From Vallitalea guaymasensis (GTDB lineage: Bacteria; Bacillota; Clostridia; Lachnospirales; Vallitaleaceae): a DNA stretch of 64,000 bases. Under the pieces are notes generated by a model, which did no database searches, had not been told where the DNA came from, and was given only the letters and a program-made list of their open reading frames with translations. The stretch covers positions 3,720,001 through 3,784,000 of the forward strand of contig NZ_CP058561.1 of NCBI RefSeq assembly GCF_018141425.1. The letters are read 5' to 3'. The position numbers were made by a program, and so were the translations under genes. The stretch's first letter is position 1. Every line of letters starts with the position of its first letter. Below, in pieces: positions 34,548 to 44,801 of this stretch.

Positions 34548-37500
34548 ATGAACAAAAAAACAGATGGAGCAGTAACAGTGTTCTTGAGCTGTATATTACT
34601 AATAATAATTGTATTCACTTGTACCGTTATCGATTCTACTAGAATCAGGGTAGCGAGGTTACAATCCCTAAGAGCTCTTAGAAACGCTACCAATTCAATT
34701 CTAGCCAGCTATGATTCACAAATATCTGATGAATATGGGATGTTCATGTTAGAGAAACAAGACTATATCAATAAGATTGAAGAATATGCTAATGCCTCTC
34801 TTGAACCTAATGAAGATCTACCAGAAATGAACCGTATATATAAAAGATTATATTCTGATGATAGCCAGAGGAACTTTAATTTATATGACTACAAGCTTAA
34901 GGTAACTAGTGTCATGCCTACAGATACTATAGTTAAACCTGATACTGATTATATCAGATTAGAAATTCTGGAGTATATGAAATATCGAGCTCCATTATTA
35001 GTCATTGAACCTATTCTCGAAAAACTCAACCTTATAACAAAAGCCTCAAAAACCACTGATTACGTAAAAAAGAAAATGGAGATAACTCATAAAGTTTCCA
35101 AAATAGATGATGAATACAGGGAGCTTGAAAGATTGATAGATGGTCTAGACATAAGTAAAAAAGGTAAAATAAGTTATGAAGACTTCTATGTAAAAGGAAT
35201 AATTCAAGATAAAGGTATAACTAGGGACAGGTGTTTCAAAGATATACCTGATGAGTATATAAGAAGCAGATTACGAGGAACCATATTTGATATTTATGGT
35301 GATATCAATAATCTAAGAGATGATATTTATGATTTCAACAGTTGTAAGACTACAATGATAAATACATATAAACAACTATATTATATAAGACAAGAAATAA
35401 ATGAGCTATCTGATACTGATTTAGGAGATCAAGATGAACTCGATCATATATCTGAATGCATTGAAAGAAGCAACGAACTTCATGATTCATTTATTAATCA
35501 GTTAGATACTGTAATGGTCTACAAGGATAACATAGAAAGAGGCATTGCCAATCTTTCTAATCTACCAGCATATCTAGAGAGCAACATATCTGCCATTGAA
35601 GTAATTGAGAAAATACAAGTAGAAGGTAATAGAATAAAAGAATCCATTGATGAACTTGAAAATAATATTAACAATGATAAAGAAGATATAATTGAACAGA
35701 CCTCTAATGCAATAGAAAATGAACTAAAAGATTTAAAAGGTAAATTAGCAATAGAAGAAGGTGAGGATAAAACATATACTCTAGTAAATAATCTATTAGC
35801 AATTAAAGATGAACTGCAAAATAATGTTAGGGTATTATCAAATAATGTACTCCATGTAAACGATTTGAATAACATGAAAAACGATCTATTTAATCATATG
35901 TTATATGGAGAATTCGGCACAGAAGAAAAAGATATATTATATGCTTTTATGGATGAAATAAAAACAACAAGTAACCTATTATCCAATCAGAATAGCTATA
36001 TGAATACCTATGATGATAATAATTATACAGAGAAATTTAGCAGTTTATTATACCAATTAGAGAATGGTTTACATAATCATTATTCAACAAAAAACATGGT
36101 TTTCAATTATGGGAATATGAAATCATTATCAGATGAAGAGAAAGATAAGAAAGATCCTAGAAATGAAGTAACAGATGCTACCAAAAATATTAAGTTCAAC
36201 GAGGAAGACCAAAATGTCAGTGATGAGATAGATAAGGATAACATACCTTCTGTTCTTAGTTCCAATAATGAGTATATTAACTTAATTAATGAAGAAGATG
36301 CAGACTTTGAGAATGAGGAAAATGATAATTTTACTAACAAGTCACTAGATGTTTTTGGAAACATAGCTGATAAATTAAAAGATATCACTTATAACCTTAG
36401 AGATGAAATATATATAGGTGAATATATATTAGGGAATTTTAAATCAGCTACGGATAACTTACCTGATGCTCTTCCATTAACTTTAAGTAATTATTCTAAA
36501 AATGACCATTATCTTAATAATGAAGTAGAATATATTCTTGGAGGGAGTTTAGACGAAAATATTAACCTGAAACATGTATCCAATACTATTTTAGGTATAA
36601 GATTCGTCATGAATTATATACATATACTCACTAACTCTAGCAAGAGGACCTTAGTCATGAGTATTGCTACTTCCATAGCAGGATGGTGGACTTTTGGATT
36701 GGGTACATATATCGTTGCAGCGCTTATCATGGCAGCTTGGAGTTATGCTGAATCATGTGTTGATGTAAGGTATTTGTTACAAGGTCGAAAAGTTGCATTT
36801 ATTAAAACCAGTGGTGACTGGTATACCAGTTTACAAGGAATTGCAAATGGTATTATTGATGAAGCAACTGATTATGTTACAGATAAATCTTTGCAAGTGA
36901 TAGATGCAGCTTCAAAGACTGTACAGAGCAATATATCTTTTATAACTAAAAGATTAGAAGGTAGTGTTTCAGAGTATGCAGAAGATAAATTATCACAAGT
37001 GCTGGATGAAGCTGAGAGGTCACTTAACTACACCATTGATGAAGTTGATAATACTATTGATACCATTATAAATGATTCATTCAATAATCTTAGGGAAGGA
37101 ATAGATAATCGTCCGCTACCTGATGATTATGGTAATATTGGTTGCAATGATTTAATAAAAGAAATAATTGATACCATATATAATGAATATGTTGACCGAA
37201 TAGTTGATGCATCATATTCTCAGGTTATTTCAATTAAAAAAGAGATACTTGAAAAGTTCAAGGAAAAGATAGAACAAGCTAAACAAAAGATTATTAACGA
37301 AGTTCTAGGAGGAATAGGACAGATATCTAATAGATTTGAATCAGAAATCAACGAAGTAGTTGAAAAAACATCTTGTAAATATAAAGATATCACTAAAAAA
37401 CATATTAACAGTATTGCTGATAAAGTAAGAAAGTCTACAGTACAAAAGGTGAATGTGGATATAGATAATAGCTTGAAAACTAAAGGAAAAGGCTCTAAGA

Positions 37501-37793
37501 TAACTTCACTGATGCCATCATTCTCTTACAATGATTATCTTCGTTTAATGTTATTAATAGGAGTAGATGATGATGTTAAATTATATAGAGTACTAGATTT
37601 AATCCAATTCAACTTGCAAAAAAGCAGGAATGAGAGTGAATTCAATCTTAAGGATTATGCAGCTGGGTTGGATGTTACTGCAGAAGTAACAGTCAATTTC
37701 TTGTTCTTTGATTTGCCTTTTATGCCAGACGAAGCAAAGGGCTTAGCTGATAAAGGTTATAGTTTTGAGATTAATACATCCATGGTTTACTAA
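34548..37793 (+). CDS. giant DUF5702-type Tad-associated protein
   Basis: The 1081-residue protein opens with the DUF5702/TadE-like anchor GAVTVFLSCILLIIIVFTCTVIDSTRIRVARLQSLRALRNATNSILASYD. Long helical coiled-coil stretches (about 170-420 and 740-960) follow. Around residues 700-730 lies a second hydrophobic segment (SIATSIAGWWTFGLGTYIVAALIMAAW). The C-terminus (LRLMLLIGVDDDVKLYRVLDLIQFNLQ) resembles the conserved end of such proteins in Lachnospirales Tad clusters. It is a membrane-anchored extracellular component of a Tad-type secretion/pilus system and heads an operon with the TadE and peptidase genes. Confidence 0.75.
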   Translation: MNKKTDGAVTVFLSCILLIIIVFTCTVIDSTRIRVARLQSLRALRNATNSILASYDSQISDEYGMFMLEKQDYINKIEEYANASLEPNEDLPEMNRIYKRLYSDDSQRNFNLYDYKLKVTSVMPTDTIVKPDTDYIRLEILEYMKYRAPLLVIEPILEKLNLITKASKTTDYVKKKMEITHKVSKIDDEYRELERLIDGLDISKKGKISYEDFYVKGIIQDKGITRDRCFKDIPDEYIRSRLRGTIFDIYGDINNLRDDIYDFNSCKTTMINTYKQLYYIRQEINELSDTDLGDQDELDHISECIERSNELHDSFINQLDTVMVYKDNIERGIANLSNLPAYLESNISAIEVIEKIQVEGNRIKESIDELENNINNDKEDIIEQTSNAIENELKDLKGKLAIEEGEDKTYTLVNNLLAIKDELQNNVRVLSNNVLHVNDLNNMKNDLFNHMLYGEFGTEEKDILYAFMDEIKTTSNLLSNQNSYMNTYDDNNYTEKFSSLLYQLENGLHNHYSTKNMVFNYGNMKSLSDEEKDKKDPRNEVTDATKNIKFNEEDQNVSDEIDKDNIPSVLSSNNEYINLINEEDADFENEENDNFTNKSLDVFGNIADKLKDITYNLRDEIYIGEYILGNFKSATDNLPDALPLTLSNYSKNDHYLNNEVEYILGGSLDENINLKHVSNTILGIRFVMNYIHILTNSSKRTLVMSIATSIAGWWTFGLGTYIVAALIMAAWSYAESCVDVRYLLQGRKVAFIKTSGDWYTSLQGIANGIIDEATDYVTDKSLQVIDAASKTVQSNISFITKRLEGSVSEYAEDKLSQVLDEAERSLNYTIDEVDNTIDTIINDSFNNLREGIDNRPLPDDYGNIGCNDLIKEIIDTIYNEYVDRIVDASYSQVISIKKEILEKFKEKIEQAKQKIINEVLGGIGQISNRFESEINEVVEKTSCKYKDITKKHINSIADKVRKSTVQKVNVDIDNSLKTKGKGSKITSLMPSFSYNDYLRLMLLIGVDDDVKLYRVLDLIQFNLQKSRNESEFNLKDYAAGLDVTAEVTVNFLFFDLPFMPDEAKGLADKGYSFEINTSMVY

Positions 37794-37816
37794 TTATGAA
37801 AAGAGGCATGTATAAC

Positions 37817-38998
37817 ATGAAAAAACTAAAAGGTTCATTGACAGTTGAAGCAGCCATAGTGTTACCTATTTTTCTAATGGCAATATTGTCTATTGTTTAT
37901 ATAATTAAAATTATGTATATACATGAAAGCATTCAACATGGCTTATCAGAAACAGCAAATGAATTAGCTGCTTATTCTTATATAATGGATAAATCAGAGA
38001 TATTAGATGCACAGCAAGAAATATATAAAACATCTAGCGAAAATCTAAATGATACTAATGAAAATATAGATACTTTCAATGAAAACTTAGAAAATCTATT
38101 TAATATTATTGAGGGAGGGAATTCTTATATAGGTATTAGTGATATAAATAAGGATTCTACATTCAAGGATATGTATGGCAGCGGTAATATGAATGAGTAT
38201 ATAAATGATTGTGTAAGTACAATATCTAAGATCAAAGAGGAAGTAATAGGGAATGCTAGTGAAGCTTATAAAAACCTTAATGATATTATAAATTCGGTAG
38301 ATAAAACATTACATGGTATCAAAGGAACATTAATCAGCAGATGCATACATGATGGTTTAGCTGTCACCAATAATTTTGTTGGTACTAAGATGGCTAAGAA
38401 TATATTTAATGATTATATAAGTGATGAGCAATATAAAAAGTGGTATATAGTCAACGGTAGGGATGGAATGAATTTCAGATTTTCAAGGTTTATGTTAGAT
38501 GATGAGGATATAGATTTAATTGTTAAATATAAGCTGGACATTTCTATACCTTTTCCAGGAATAAAAGACATATCTATGACACAGAGAGTCAAGGTGAGGG
38601 GATGGACAGGTAACAGTGATGGATTCAATTCTTGCTTAGAAGATGATAATAGTGAGGCAGACGAAGCTAGTGAAGATGATATCATTGTGTATTGTGTAGA
38701 AAATAGTGAAGTATATCACACTTATATCACTTGCCTCAACAATATAACCATGCCTGAAACCTATGACTCCGATACGCATAGTTCAAAATTATGTGAAACA
38801 TGTGCTAAGAGTATGGATAAAAATCATATTAAGATTGTATATCACACCCCGGAAGGTAAAGTTTATCATGTTAATCCCTTATGTTCCCAGATACATTCTG
38901 ATAATATAATGGAGTTGACATTAAAACAAGCTAAAGATATGGGGAGAAGAATATGTGAAAATTGTAAAAAGAAAAAGCAAAGGATTGATTCAAAATGA
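37817..38998 (+). CDS. TadE-like pseudopilin with C-terminal twin Cys/His motifs
   Basis: The 393-residue protein starts with a type IV pilin-like signal, GSLTVEAAIVLPIFLMAILSIVYI, with the conserved Glu five residues after the expected Gly cleavage site. An extracellular helical region follows. Near the C-terminus two similar modules occur: VYHTYITCLNNI...LCETCAKS and VYHVNPLCSQI...ICENCKKK. Each has a Cys plus a CxxC pair and could bind a metal. The start is ATG 37817 after AGAGG; earlier ATGs at 37796 and 37808 are possible. The stop overlaps the next gene (ATGA). Confidence 0.75.
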   Translation: MKKLKGSLTVEAAIVLPIFLMAILSIVYIIKIMYIHESIQHGLSETANELAAYSYIMDKSEILDAQQEIYKTSSENLNDTNENIDTFNENLENLFNIIEGGNSYIGISDINKDSTFKDMYGSGNMNEYINDCVSTISKIKEEVIGNASEAYKNLNDIINSVDKTLHGIKGTLISRCIHDGLAVTNNFVGTKMAKNIFNDYISDEQYKKWYIVNGRDGMNFRFSRFMLDDEDIDLIVKYKLDISIPFPGIKDISMTQRVKVRGWTGNSDGFNSCLEDDNSEADEASEDDIIVYCVENSEVYHTYITCLNNITMPETYDSDTHSSKLCETCAKSMDKNHIKIVYHTPEGKVYHVNPLCSQIHSDNIMELTLKQAKDMGRRICENCKKKKQRIDSK

Positions 38999-39600
38999 GT
39001 ATTGTAATTATTCTAATAGGTTTAGCGCTAGGAATACTAACTTATAGTTATTCTTTTGATACTAATCTCAAAAATATTTTTTCAAGTAATAATAAAAATA
39101 GAATCAAAGGACTAGTGGTTGTAATAGGAGTAACTACCGTAACGTATTTATTATACTATCAATACCAACTGACCAATTATTTTATTGCTATGGAATTGAC
39201 TACTTGGTTTCTGATAATCACTACAATAAGGGATTGCAAAGATAAACAGATACCTATGAATGTTGTAATAATCACATTCATAATAGGAGTGATATTAGTA
39301 TTTTTTAATCCTAATGTCATATGGACTCATTCTCTTATAGGATTTGTGGGGATAGGTGGAATTATAGCACTAATTTCAGTCCTGACAAAGGGAGCTATAG
39401 GTATAGGAGATGCTCTTGTTATTGGAACTATTGGTCTTATACTAGGATATAAAATGGCATTAGCAGTTTTGTTATATTCATTAGTGTTAAGTGGATTGAT
39501 AGGGTTGGGGTTGATGGCATTTGGTAAGGTGAATAGAAAAACCAAGCTGCCTATGGTCCCTTTTATGCTATGTGCTTTTTTAATAATAATTATTTTATAA
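38995..39600 (+). CDS. prepilin peptidase (A24, TadV/CpaA-like)
   Basis: The 201-residue polytopic membrane protein has the two aspartates of the A24 family. The first is in TTIRDCKDKQIPMNVV and the second in the GxGD motif AIGIGDALVIGTIGLILG. It would cleave the class III leader of the TadE-like proteins encoded on either side. It overlaps the upstream gene by four bases (ATGA), implying translational coupling. Confidence 0.82.
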   Translation: MSIVIILIGLALGILTYSYSFDTNLKNIFSSNNKNRIKGLVVVIGVTTVTYLLYYQYQLTNYFIAMELTTWFLIITTIRDCKDKQIPMNVVIITFIIGVILVFFNPNVIWTHSLIGFVGIGGIIALISVLTKGAIGIGDALVIGTIGLILGYKMALAVLLYSLVLSGLIGLGLMAFGKVNRKTKLPMVPFMLCAFLIIIIL

Positions 39601-39640
39601 TCAATAAATTATCTTTTTTGGAATCAGGTGATATATAAGT

Positions 39641-40261
39641 ATGAATAATAAAATAGATGGAAGTTTAACTGTGGAAGCAGCTTTAGTCTTTCCTATAGTT
39701 TTTTTTGCTGTGTTATGTTTAATATACATAGGTATCTATCTTCATGATGTAACGTGCATGAAAGCAATAGTTAATGAAACGGCTGATCGTTATGAATTGG
39801 CTTATGTGGGCAAAATAGATTTTGACACAGGAAAAGTATTATCAAATGATAGTAGATTGAATAGAGGTTTGTATTGGAGGTTCACATCAGGCAATATCCT
39901 AAGGGATAATGTTAAGACTTACGTAACAAATCAAATGAAAAAACAGCTAATATTGAAAGATGATAAAATTAATGTAAATACTGAGGTAACAAATTCTATA
40001 ATAAAAAAGAAGGTTACTATAACTGTAAACAAGGACTTCAATACTCCTATCAATGTGATTAATAAGATACTGAGTATCAATAATAGACAACTTACTATGT
40101 GTGTAAGTTCAAAAGCGGTAATAAATGACCAGGCAGAATTAATAAGAAATGTAGATTTACTTGATGATATGTCAGATTATATTCCTTCAATAAATAAAGC
40201 AAAGAATAAATATAAGGATAAAGTGAATGGAATTGTAGATTTTTTTAGAAAATTACAATAG
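39641..40261 (+). CDS. TadE-like pseudopilin 2
   Basis: The 206-residue protein begins with GSLTVEAALVFPIVFFAVLCLIYIGIYLHDV, a TadE pilin-like leader with Glu at +5 after the cleavage Gly. A soluble extracellular part of about 165 residues follows, with no recognised domain. It should be a substrate of the peptidase encoded just upstream. Confidence 0.8.
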   Translation: MNNKIDGSLTVEAALVFPIVFFAVLCLIYIGIYLHDVTCMKAIVNETADRYELAYVGKIDFDTGKVLSNDSRLNRGLYWRFTSGNILRDNVKTYVTNQMKKQLILKDDKINVNTEVTNSIIKKKVTITVNKDFNTPINVINKILSINNRQLTMCVSSKAVINDQAELIRNVDLLDDMSDYIPSINKAKNKYKDKVNGIVDFFRKLQ

Positions 40262-40319
40262 AAGGATTAATTGTTATATGATATAATTGTTTAGTAACTA
40301 TTAATAGGCGGGGGAAAAT

Positions 40320-41261
40320 ATGGAGTCTCTACAAAAGAAAATAAAAGATTTAGAAAATAAAGTTATAGAACAACAGAAGTTAAATGAACATTATAATTCT
40401 ATTCTTGATGAACGACATAATTTAATTAATAAATGTGATAGGCAGAAAATAATATTAGAGATGGAAATAAACGATGTCAAAAGATTGAACGGTTTCACTT
40501 TCAAAAATTTTGTTCATACAGTATCTTTTAGTAAAGAACGAAAATTAGAGAAAGAAGAAAAAGAGGCTGTAGTTGCTAGATTAAAGTATGATGAGTATCT
40601 AAAAGCTATAGAAGATATTAATGTCAAAATAAAATCAATCAGAAAAGAACTTGATAAATATGAGGAAATAGCTAAAGAATATCTAGAGGTAGTAAATAAA
40701 AAAGAAAAGCTCATAATATCTCAAGATAATAAAAGGTCAAGTTTATTAATAAATGCAAATAAAAAAATAAAGGAACTAGAAGAAAAAAATAATAAAATCA
40801 AAAAAGCATATGTAGCAGGAGAAAATCTAAGATTTACCCTGAAAAAAACAGAAAAAATACTTGAAAAAGCGGATAGATTAGATGTAGTACAGATTAGAAA
40901 TGGTGGATTACTGGATGATAAATCAAAAGTAGATATGGATGAAACACTTAGTTACTTATATAAGATACAATGTTGTTTGAAAAAATATTACAAATATCTT
41001 AATAATATCAGTATAGAGTTCTCAGAGAATATAAAGACCAATAATCTTTTGAAATACGTCAACTATTGGTTGGAAGGTATGTTCGAGAATATGATGGAGA
41101 ACAAAAAGTTTCAAGGGACGTTAACTAGGGTTGCAGAAACTAAATGGGATGTAATTGATATTAACAGTAGACTTCATCAGCAGAGCTTAGTAGTAGAAGA
41201 AGAGCTTATAAATGTAATAAAAGAAAAGGAAACCATTTTAGGATATAGTAAGATAATCTAG
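40320..41261 (+). CDS. coiled-coil cytoplasmic protein, unknown
   Basis: The 313-residue protein is highly charged with two coiled-coil stretches (about 1-70 and 80-195) and a mixed C-terminal part. No signal peptide or membrane segment is seen. I do not recognise the family. It lies 58 bases after the TadE-like gene and 38 before recQ on the same strand and may belong to the Tad-like operon. A GGCGGGGGA site precedes the ATG. Confidence 0.65.
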   Translation: MESLQKKIKDLENKVIEQQKLNEHYNSILDERHNLINKCDRQKIILEMEINDVKRLNGFTFKNFVHTVSFSKERKLEKEEKEAVVARLKYDEYLKAIEDINVKIKSIRKELDKYEEIAKEYLEVVNKKEKLIISQDNKRSSLLINANKKIKELEEKNNKIKKAYVAGENLRFTLKKTEKILEKADRLDVVQIRNGGLLDDKSKVDMDETLSYLYKIQCCLKKYYKYLNNISIEFSENIKTNNLLKYVNYWLEGMFENMMENKKFQGTLTRVAETKWDVIDINSRLHQQSLVVEEELINVIKEKETILGYSKII

Positions 41262-41299
41262 TTATTACTTAATAATTGTACAGAAGGAATGAGTATCTT

Positions 41300-43426
41300 A
41301 TGAATATGAAGGCAAAAGAAATATTAAAGAAGTTATATGGATATGATGATTACAAGAAAGGTCAAGAAGAGGCCATAGACAGTATTCTTAATAATAAGGA
41401 TACTGTAATTATTATGCCAACAGGTGGTGGAAAATCAATATGCTATCAGATACCAGCACTTATTTTTGATGGTATAACCATAGTAATATCTCCTCTTATA
41501 TCTTTGATGAAAGATCAGGTTGATAGTCTTAAGGCAACAGGAATAGATTCTACATATATCAATAGCACTCTATCCTATGAAGATATTGAATATAGATTAC
41601 AAGCTATAGAAGAGGGAAAATACAAGATTGTTTATATTGCGCCAGAAAGATTGGAAACTGAAACTATATACAGGATAACAAGAAGAAATAAGATATCTTT
41701 TATTGCTGTAGATGAAGCTCATTGTATTTCACAATGGGGACATGATTTTAGACCTAGTTACATGATGATAAACAAATTTATAGACAATCTTGAAGAAAGG
41801 CCCATTATTGCAGCTTTAACAGCCACTGCCACCAAAAAAGTTGAGGAAGATATAATTAGCGGATTAGGGTTAAATAATGTTAATGTATTTAAGACTGGAT
41901 ATGATAGAGAAAATCTTACATTCACTGTGTTGAAAGGTGCTAACAAAAATAATTTTATCATTGATTATGCTAAGAAACATAAAGGTGAAGCAGGGATTAT
42001 CTATGTAGGAACAAGAAAAGATACTGAAAATCTATGTAGATTATTAATTAAGCAGGGAATCAACTCTGGTATGTACCACGGGGGCATGAATCCACAACAA
42101 AGAAAAGAAAACCAAGAGAAATTTTTATTTGATGATATTGACGTAATGGTAGCCACTAATGCATTCGGAATGGGTATAGACAAGTCTAATGTTAGATATG
42201 TAATCCATTATAATATGCCTGAAAATATTGAGGCTTATTATCAGGAAGCAGGACGTGCTGGCAGGGACTCATTAAAATCTCAATGTATACTGCTGTTCAG
42301 TGCTGGTGATGTACAGCTAAGAAGATTTCTAATTGATAGAGCAGATGAATTGGATGATACAAGAAAAAGATATAGATATGAAAAACTTCAGAAAATGACT
42401 AAATACTGTCATGTAACCACGTGCCTAAGAAAATATATACTAGAGTATTTTGGAGAGGAAAATGTTAACGATACATGTGGTAATTGCAGTAATTGTAATG
42501 AAGACATTAAAAAAGAAGATATGACCATAGAAGCCCAGAAGATTCTATCCTGTGTCATAAGAATGAAAGAACGTTTCGGTACTAAATTAATTGCAGAGGT
42601 ATTAAGAGGCTCTAAAAATAAAAGGGTTCTTAGTCTAGGATTCAACAATCTGTCAACCTATGGGCTTATGTCAGAATATACCATTGATGGTATAAAGGAT
42701 ATGATAAATCTACTGATCGCAGAAGGTTATCTTAGAATGACAACTGACGAATATCCTGTTGTCAAGATAGATAAAAAAGCAATTTCTGTACTTAAAGATA
42801 ACGAAAAAGTATTTAGAAATGTGATGAAAACAGAAAAAATACAAGTAAAACAAGAGTTATTTGAGAAGCTAAGAGTACTTAGACGTAAAATTGCTAGTGA
42901 GCAGAATCTTCCACCTTATGTAATATTCAGCGATGAAACACTAAAAGAGTTAAGCACAAAATATCCTACTAGCAAATATGAAATGTTGAACATTAAAGGC
43001 GTTGGCGAGAAAAAGTACGAGCAGTATGGTGAAATGTTCATGGAAATCATAAGACAATACATAGAAGATAATAATATACAAGTAGATACAATAAATTACT
43101 CTGAACCAAATACTAAAAAAGCTAAGAAAAAAAGTGATGAACCTTCATATGTTATATCAGCAAAACTATATAATGAATTGAATGATATTAATGAAGTAGC
43201 CAAAGAAAGAGGCTTAACAATAAGAACCATAGAAAATCATATCTTTGAAGCATATACTAATGGAGTAGATGTTGATATTGAAGGATTCATACCAGAAGGA
43301 GAAGAAGATACAATCAAAAGTGCCATTGATGCTATTGGTTTAGACAAGTTAAGACCTATCAAAGATGCACTACCTGAGAATATTACTTATAATGCCATCA
43401 AAGCAGTAATAGCCAAATGGTATTAA
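41300..43426 (+). CDS. recQ: ATP-dependent DNA helicase RecQ
   Basis: The 708-residue protein shows RecQ order. The helicase core has Walker A PTGGGKSICYQIPAL, VDEAHCISQWGHDFRP and the QEAGRAGRD motif VI. The zinc-binding region follows (CHVTTCLRKYILEYFGEENVNDTCGNCSNC). A winged-helix segment comes next, then an HRDC domain (LRVLRRKIASEQNLPPYVIFSD) and a C-terminal helix-turn-helix-like tail. The family unwinds recombination intermediates. The start is ATG 41300, 10 bases after AGAAGGA; a TTG at 41276 would precede that site. Confidence 0.93.
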   Translation: MNMKAKEILKKLYGYDDYKKGQEEAIDSILNNKDTVIIMPTGGGKSICYQIPALIFDGITIVISPLISLMKDQVDSLKATGIDSTYINSTLSYEDIEYRLQAIEEGKYKIVYIAPERLETETIYRITRRNKISFIAVDEAHCISQWGHDFRPSYMMINKFIDNLEERPIIAALTATATKKVEEDIISGLGLNNVNVFKTGYDRENLTFTVLKGANKNNFIIDYAKKHKGEAGIIYVGTRKDTENLCRLLIKQGINSGMYHGGMNPQQRKENQEKFLFDDIDVMVATNAFGMGIDKSNVRYVIHYNMPENIEAYYQEAGRAGRDSLKSQCILLFSAGDVQLRRFLIDRADELDDTRKRYRYEKLQKMTKYCHVTTCLRKYILEYFGEENVNDTCGNCSNCNEDIKKEDMTIEAQKILSCVIRMKERFGTKLIAEVLRGSKNKRVLSLGFNNLSTYGLMSEYTIDGIKDMINLLIAEGYLRMTTDEYPVVKIDKKAISVLKDNEKVFRNVMKTEKIQVKQELFEKLRVLRRKIASEQNLPPYVIFSDETLKELSTKYPTSKYEMLNIKGVGEKKYEQYGEMFMEIIRQYIEDNNIQVDTINYSEPNTKKAKKKSDEPSYVISAKLYNELNDINEVAKERGLTIRTIENHIFEAYTNGVDVDIEGFIPEGEEDTIKSAIDAIGLDKLRPIKDALPENITYNAIKAVIAKWY

Positions 43427-43468
43427 ATAAAGCTCTGAGAAAATTTGACAAAAAATATATTTAATGGT

Positions 43469-43514
43469 AAAATACCTAGCATAACAAAGCATTGTTATGC
43501 TAGGTATTTTATTT
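43469..43514 (+). terminator. terminator after recQ
   Basis: A perfect 18-bp stem (43469-43486 with 43493-43510) closes a 6-base loop and is followed by a T-rich tail. Confidence 0.85.
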
Positions 43515-43605
43515 CTATGAATAATAAAAAACCAGTGGCATATAGAGGTATATCTCTATTGTAATGACCCTTAACAATACTTTAATAATATAGGTGGTGT
43601 TACAT

Positions 43606-43929
43606 ATGAATAAAGAGTTATTAAAGGGAACTACAGATATAATGATATTGAATCTGTTAAAGAAAGAGCCTATGTATGGATACGGAATGATAAAAGAGTT
43701 TGCAATCTTATCAAAAGGAACTTTTAAATTCAAAGAAGGAACCTTATATCCCATATTACATAATTTAGAAAAAAAAGAGCTTATTGAGTCTCTATGGAAA
43801 CAAAACCCTGGAGAAAGAAAAAGAAAGTATTATCAGATTACGAAAAAGGGTATAAGTACTTTAGAAGAAAGAAGTACTGAATGGGAGATATTCCAACAAG
43901 CCATTAATGATGTGTTGAGTTATGAATAG
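43606..43929 (+). CDS. PadR-family transcriptional regulator
   Basis: The 107-residue winged-helix protein has typical PadR motifs: NKELLKGTTDIMILNLLKKEPMYGYGMIKEF, then KFKEGTLYPILHNLEKKELIES and RKYYQITKKG. The ATG at 43606 is preferred over the GTG at 43594 because GGTGG sits between them. Family knowledge: PadR regulators repress the operon they head. It overlaps the downstream membrane gene by 8 bases. Confidence 0.9.
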   Translation: MNKELLKGTTDIMILNLLKKEPMYGYGMIKEFAILSKGTFKFKEGTLYPILHNLEKKELIESLWKQNPGERKRKYYQITKKGISTLEERSTEWEIFQQAINDVLSYE

Positions 43930-44797
43930 CGAGGTACAAGAAGTGGATAAAAGAATCAAATTATTTTTAGATAAGGTTGGTAATCAAATCAACACAGAAG
44001 AGGAAGCAATAAAAATCAAAGATGAATTGGTAGATCATATTGATTGTTTAACAGAAGAATTCATAGATATGGGTTATAGTAATGATGAAGCTATATCCAA
44101 AGCTCTAATGCAAATGGGTGACCCTAATGAGATAGGTTATTCTTTTACTAATAGAGATGTAGTTAGAAAAAGGAATCAGCTTATTAGGATGCTTAGAATG
44201 CTTAGTATTGGCTTACTGATTATTGGATGTGTAATACTATTTGTATTCACTGAATATTCTACAGAAAGTTTAGGTTCAGTAATATATTTTTTTAATATAT
44301 TAAATATAGTTGGGTTCTCTTCCTTGACATCTCATACAAATTCAAAGTATTTGATGAATAGCGAAGATATACCTATACTCATTATATGGCCAGTGAAAAA
44401 ACATATATATGTAGAATATATAATCATTGGAATCATATTTTCACCAATATTGATTTTATTTGGTACTGGATTGGTACTTGGAGCCATTGAAGATAATACT
44501 TTGTGGAAATTAATATTATTAATAATACTATTCACATCTGCTATTATATCAACTTTTCTAATAAATAAGTTGAGAATACCTAAGTACATAGTAACTAATG
44601 AAGGATTGATTGTTCTTGGAAAATTTATTTCATGGACAGCTATAAATAATGTAAGATGGTTGAATTCTTACTATAAAAATGAAAATACCTATATGCTTCA
44701 AATTTTAGATAATAGAGGTTTCCCTATTACAAGAAAAATAAAAGTTAGTAATAATCAATATGAAATGGTTTCAGGTATTATTTCCGAAAGGGTGTGA
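43922..44797 (+). CDS. HAAS-domain (DUF1700-like) membrane protein
   Basis: The 291-residue protein has an N-terminal cytoplasmic helical domain (VDKRIKLFLDKVGNQI ... IKDELVDHIDCLTEEFIDMGYSNDEAISKALMQMGDPNEIG) typical of the HAAS/DUF1700 partners of PadR regulators. Four or more membrane helices and a C-terminal PH-like beta segment follow. It is translationally linked to the PadR gene. The function is unknown; envelope stress sensing has been suggested for similar pairs. Confidence 0.75.
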   Translation: MNSEVQEVDKRIKLFLDKVGNQINTEEEAIKIKDELVDHIDCLTEEFIDMGYSNDEAISKALMQMGDPNEIGYSFTNRDVVRKRNQLIRMLRMLSIGLLIIGCVILFVFTEYSTESLGSVIYFFNILNIVGFSSLTSHTNSKYLMNSEDIPILIIWPVKKHIYVEYIIIGIIFSPILILFGTGLVLGAIEDNTLWKLILLIILFTSAIISTFLINKLRIPKYIVTNEGLIVLGKFISWTAINNVRWLNSYYKNENTYMLQILDNRGFPITRKIKVSNNQYEMVSGIISERV

Positions 44798-44801
44798 GTA
44801 G

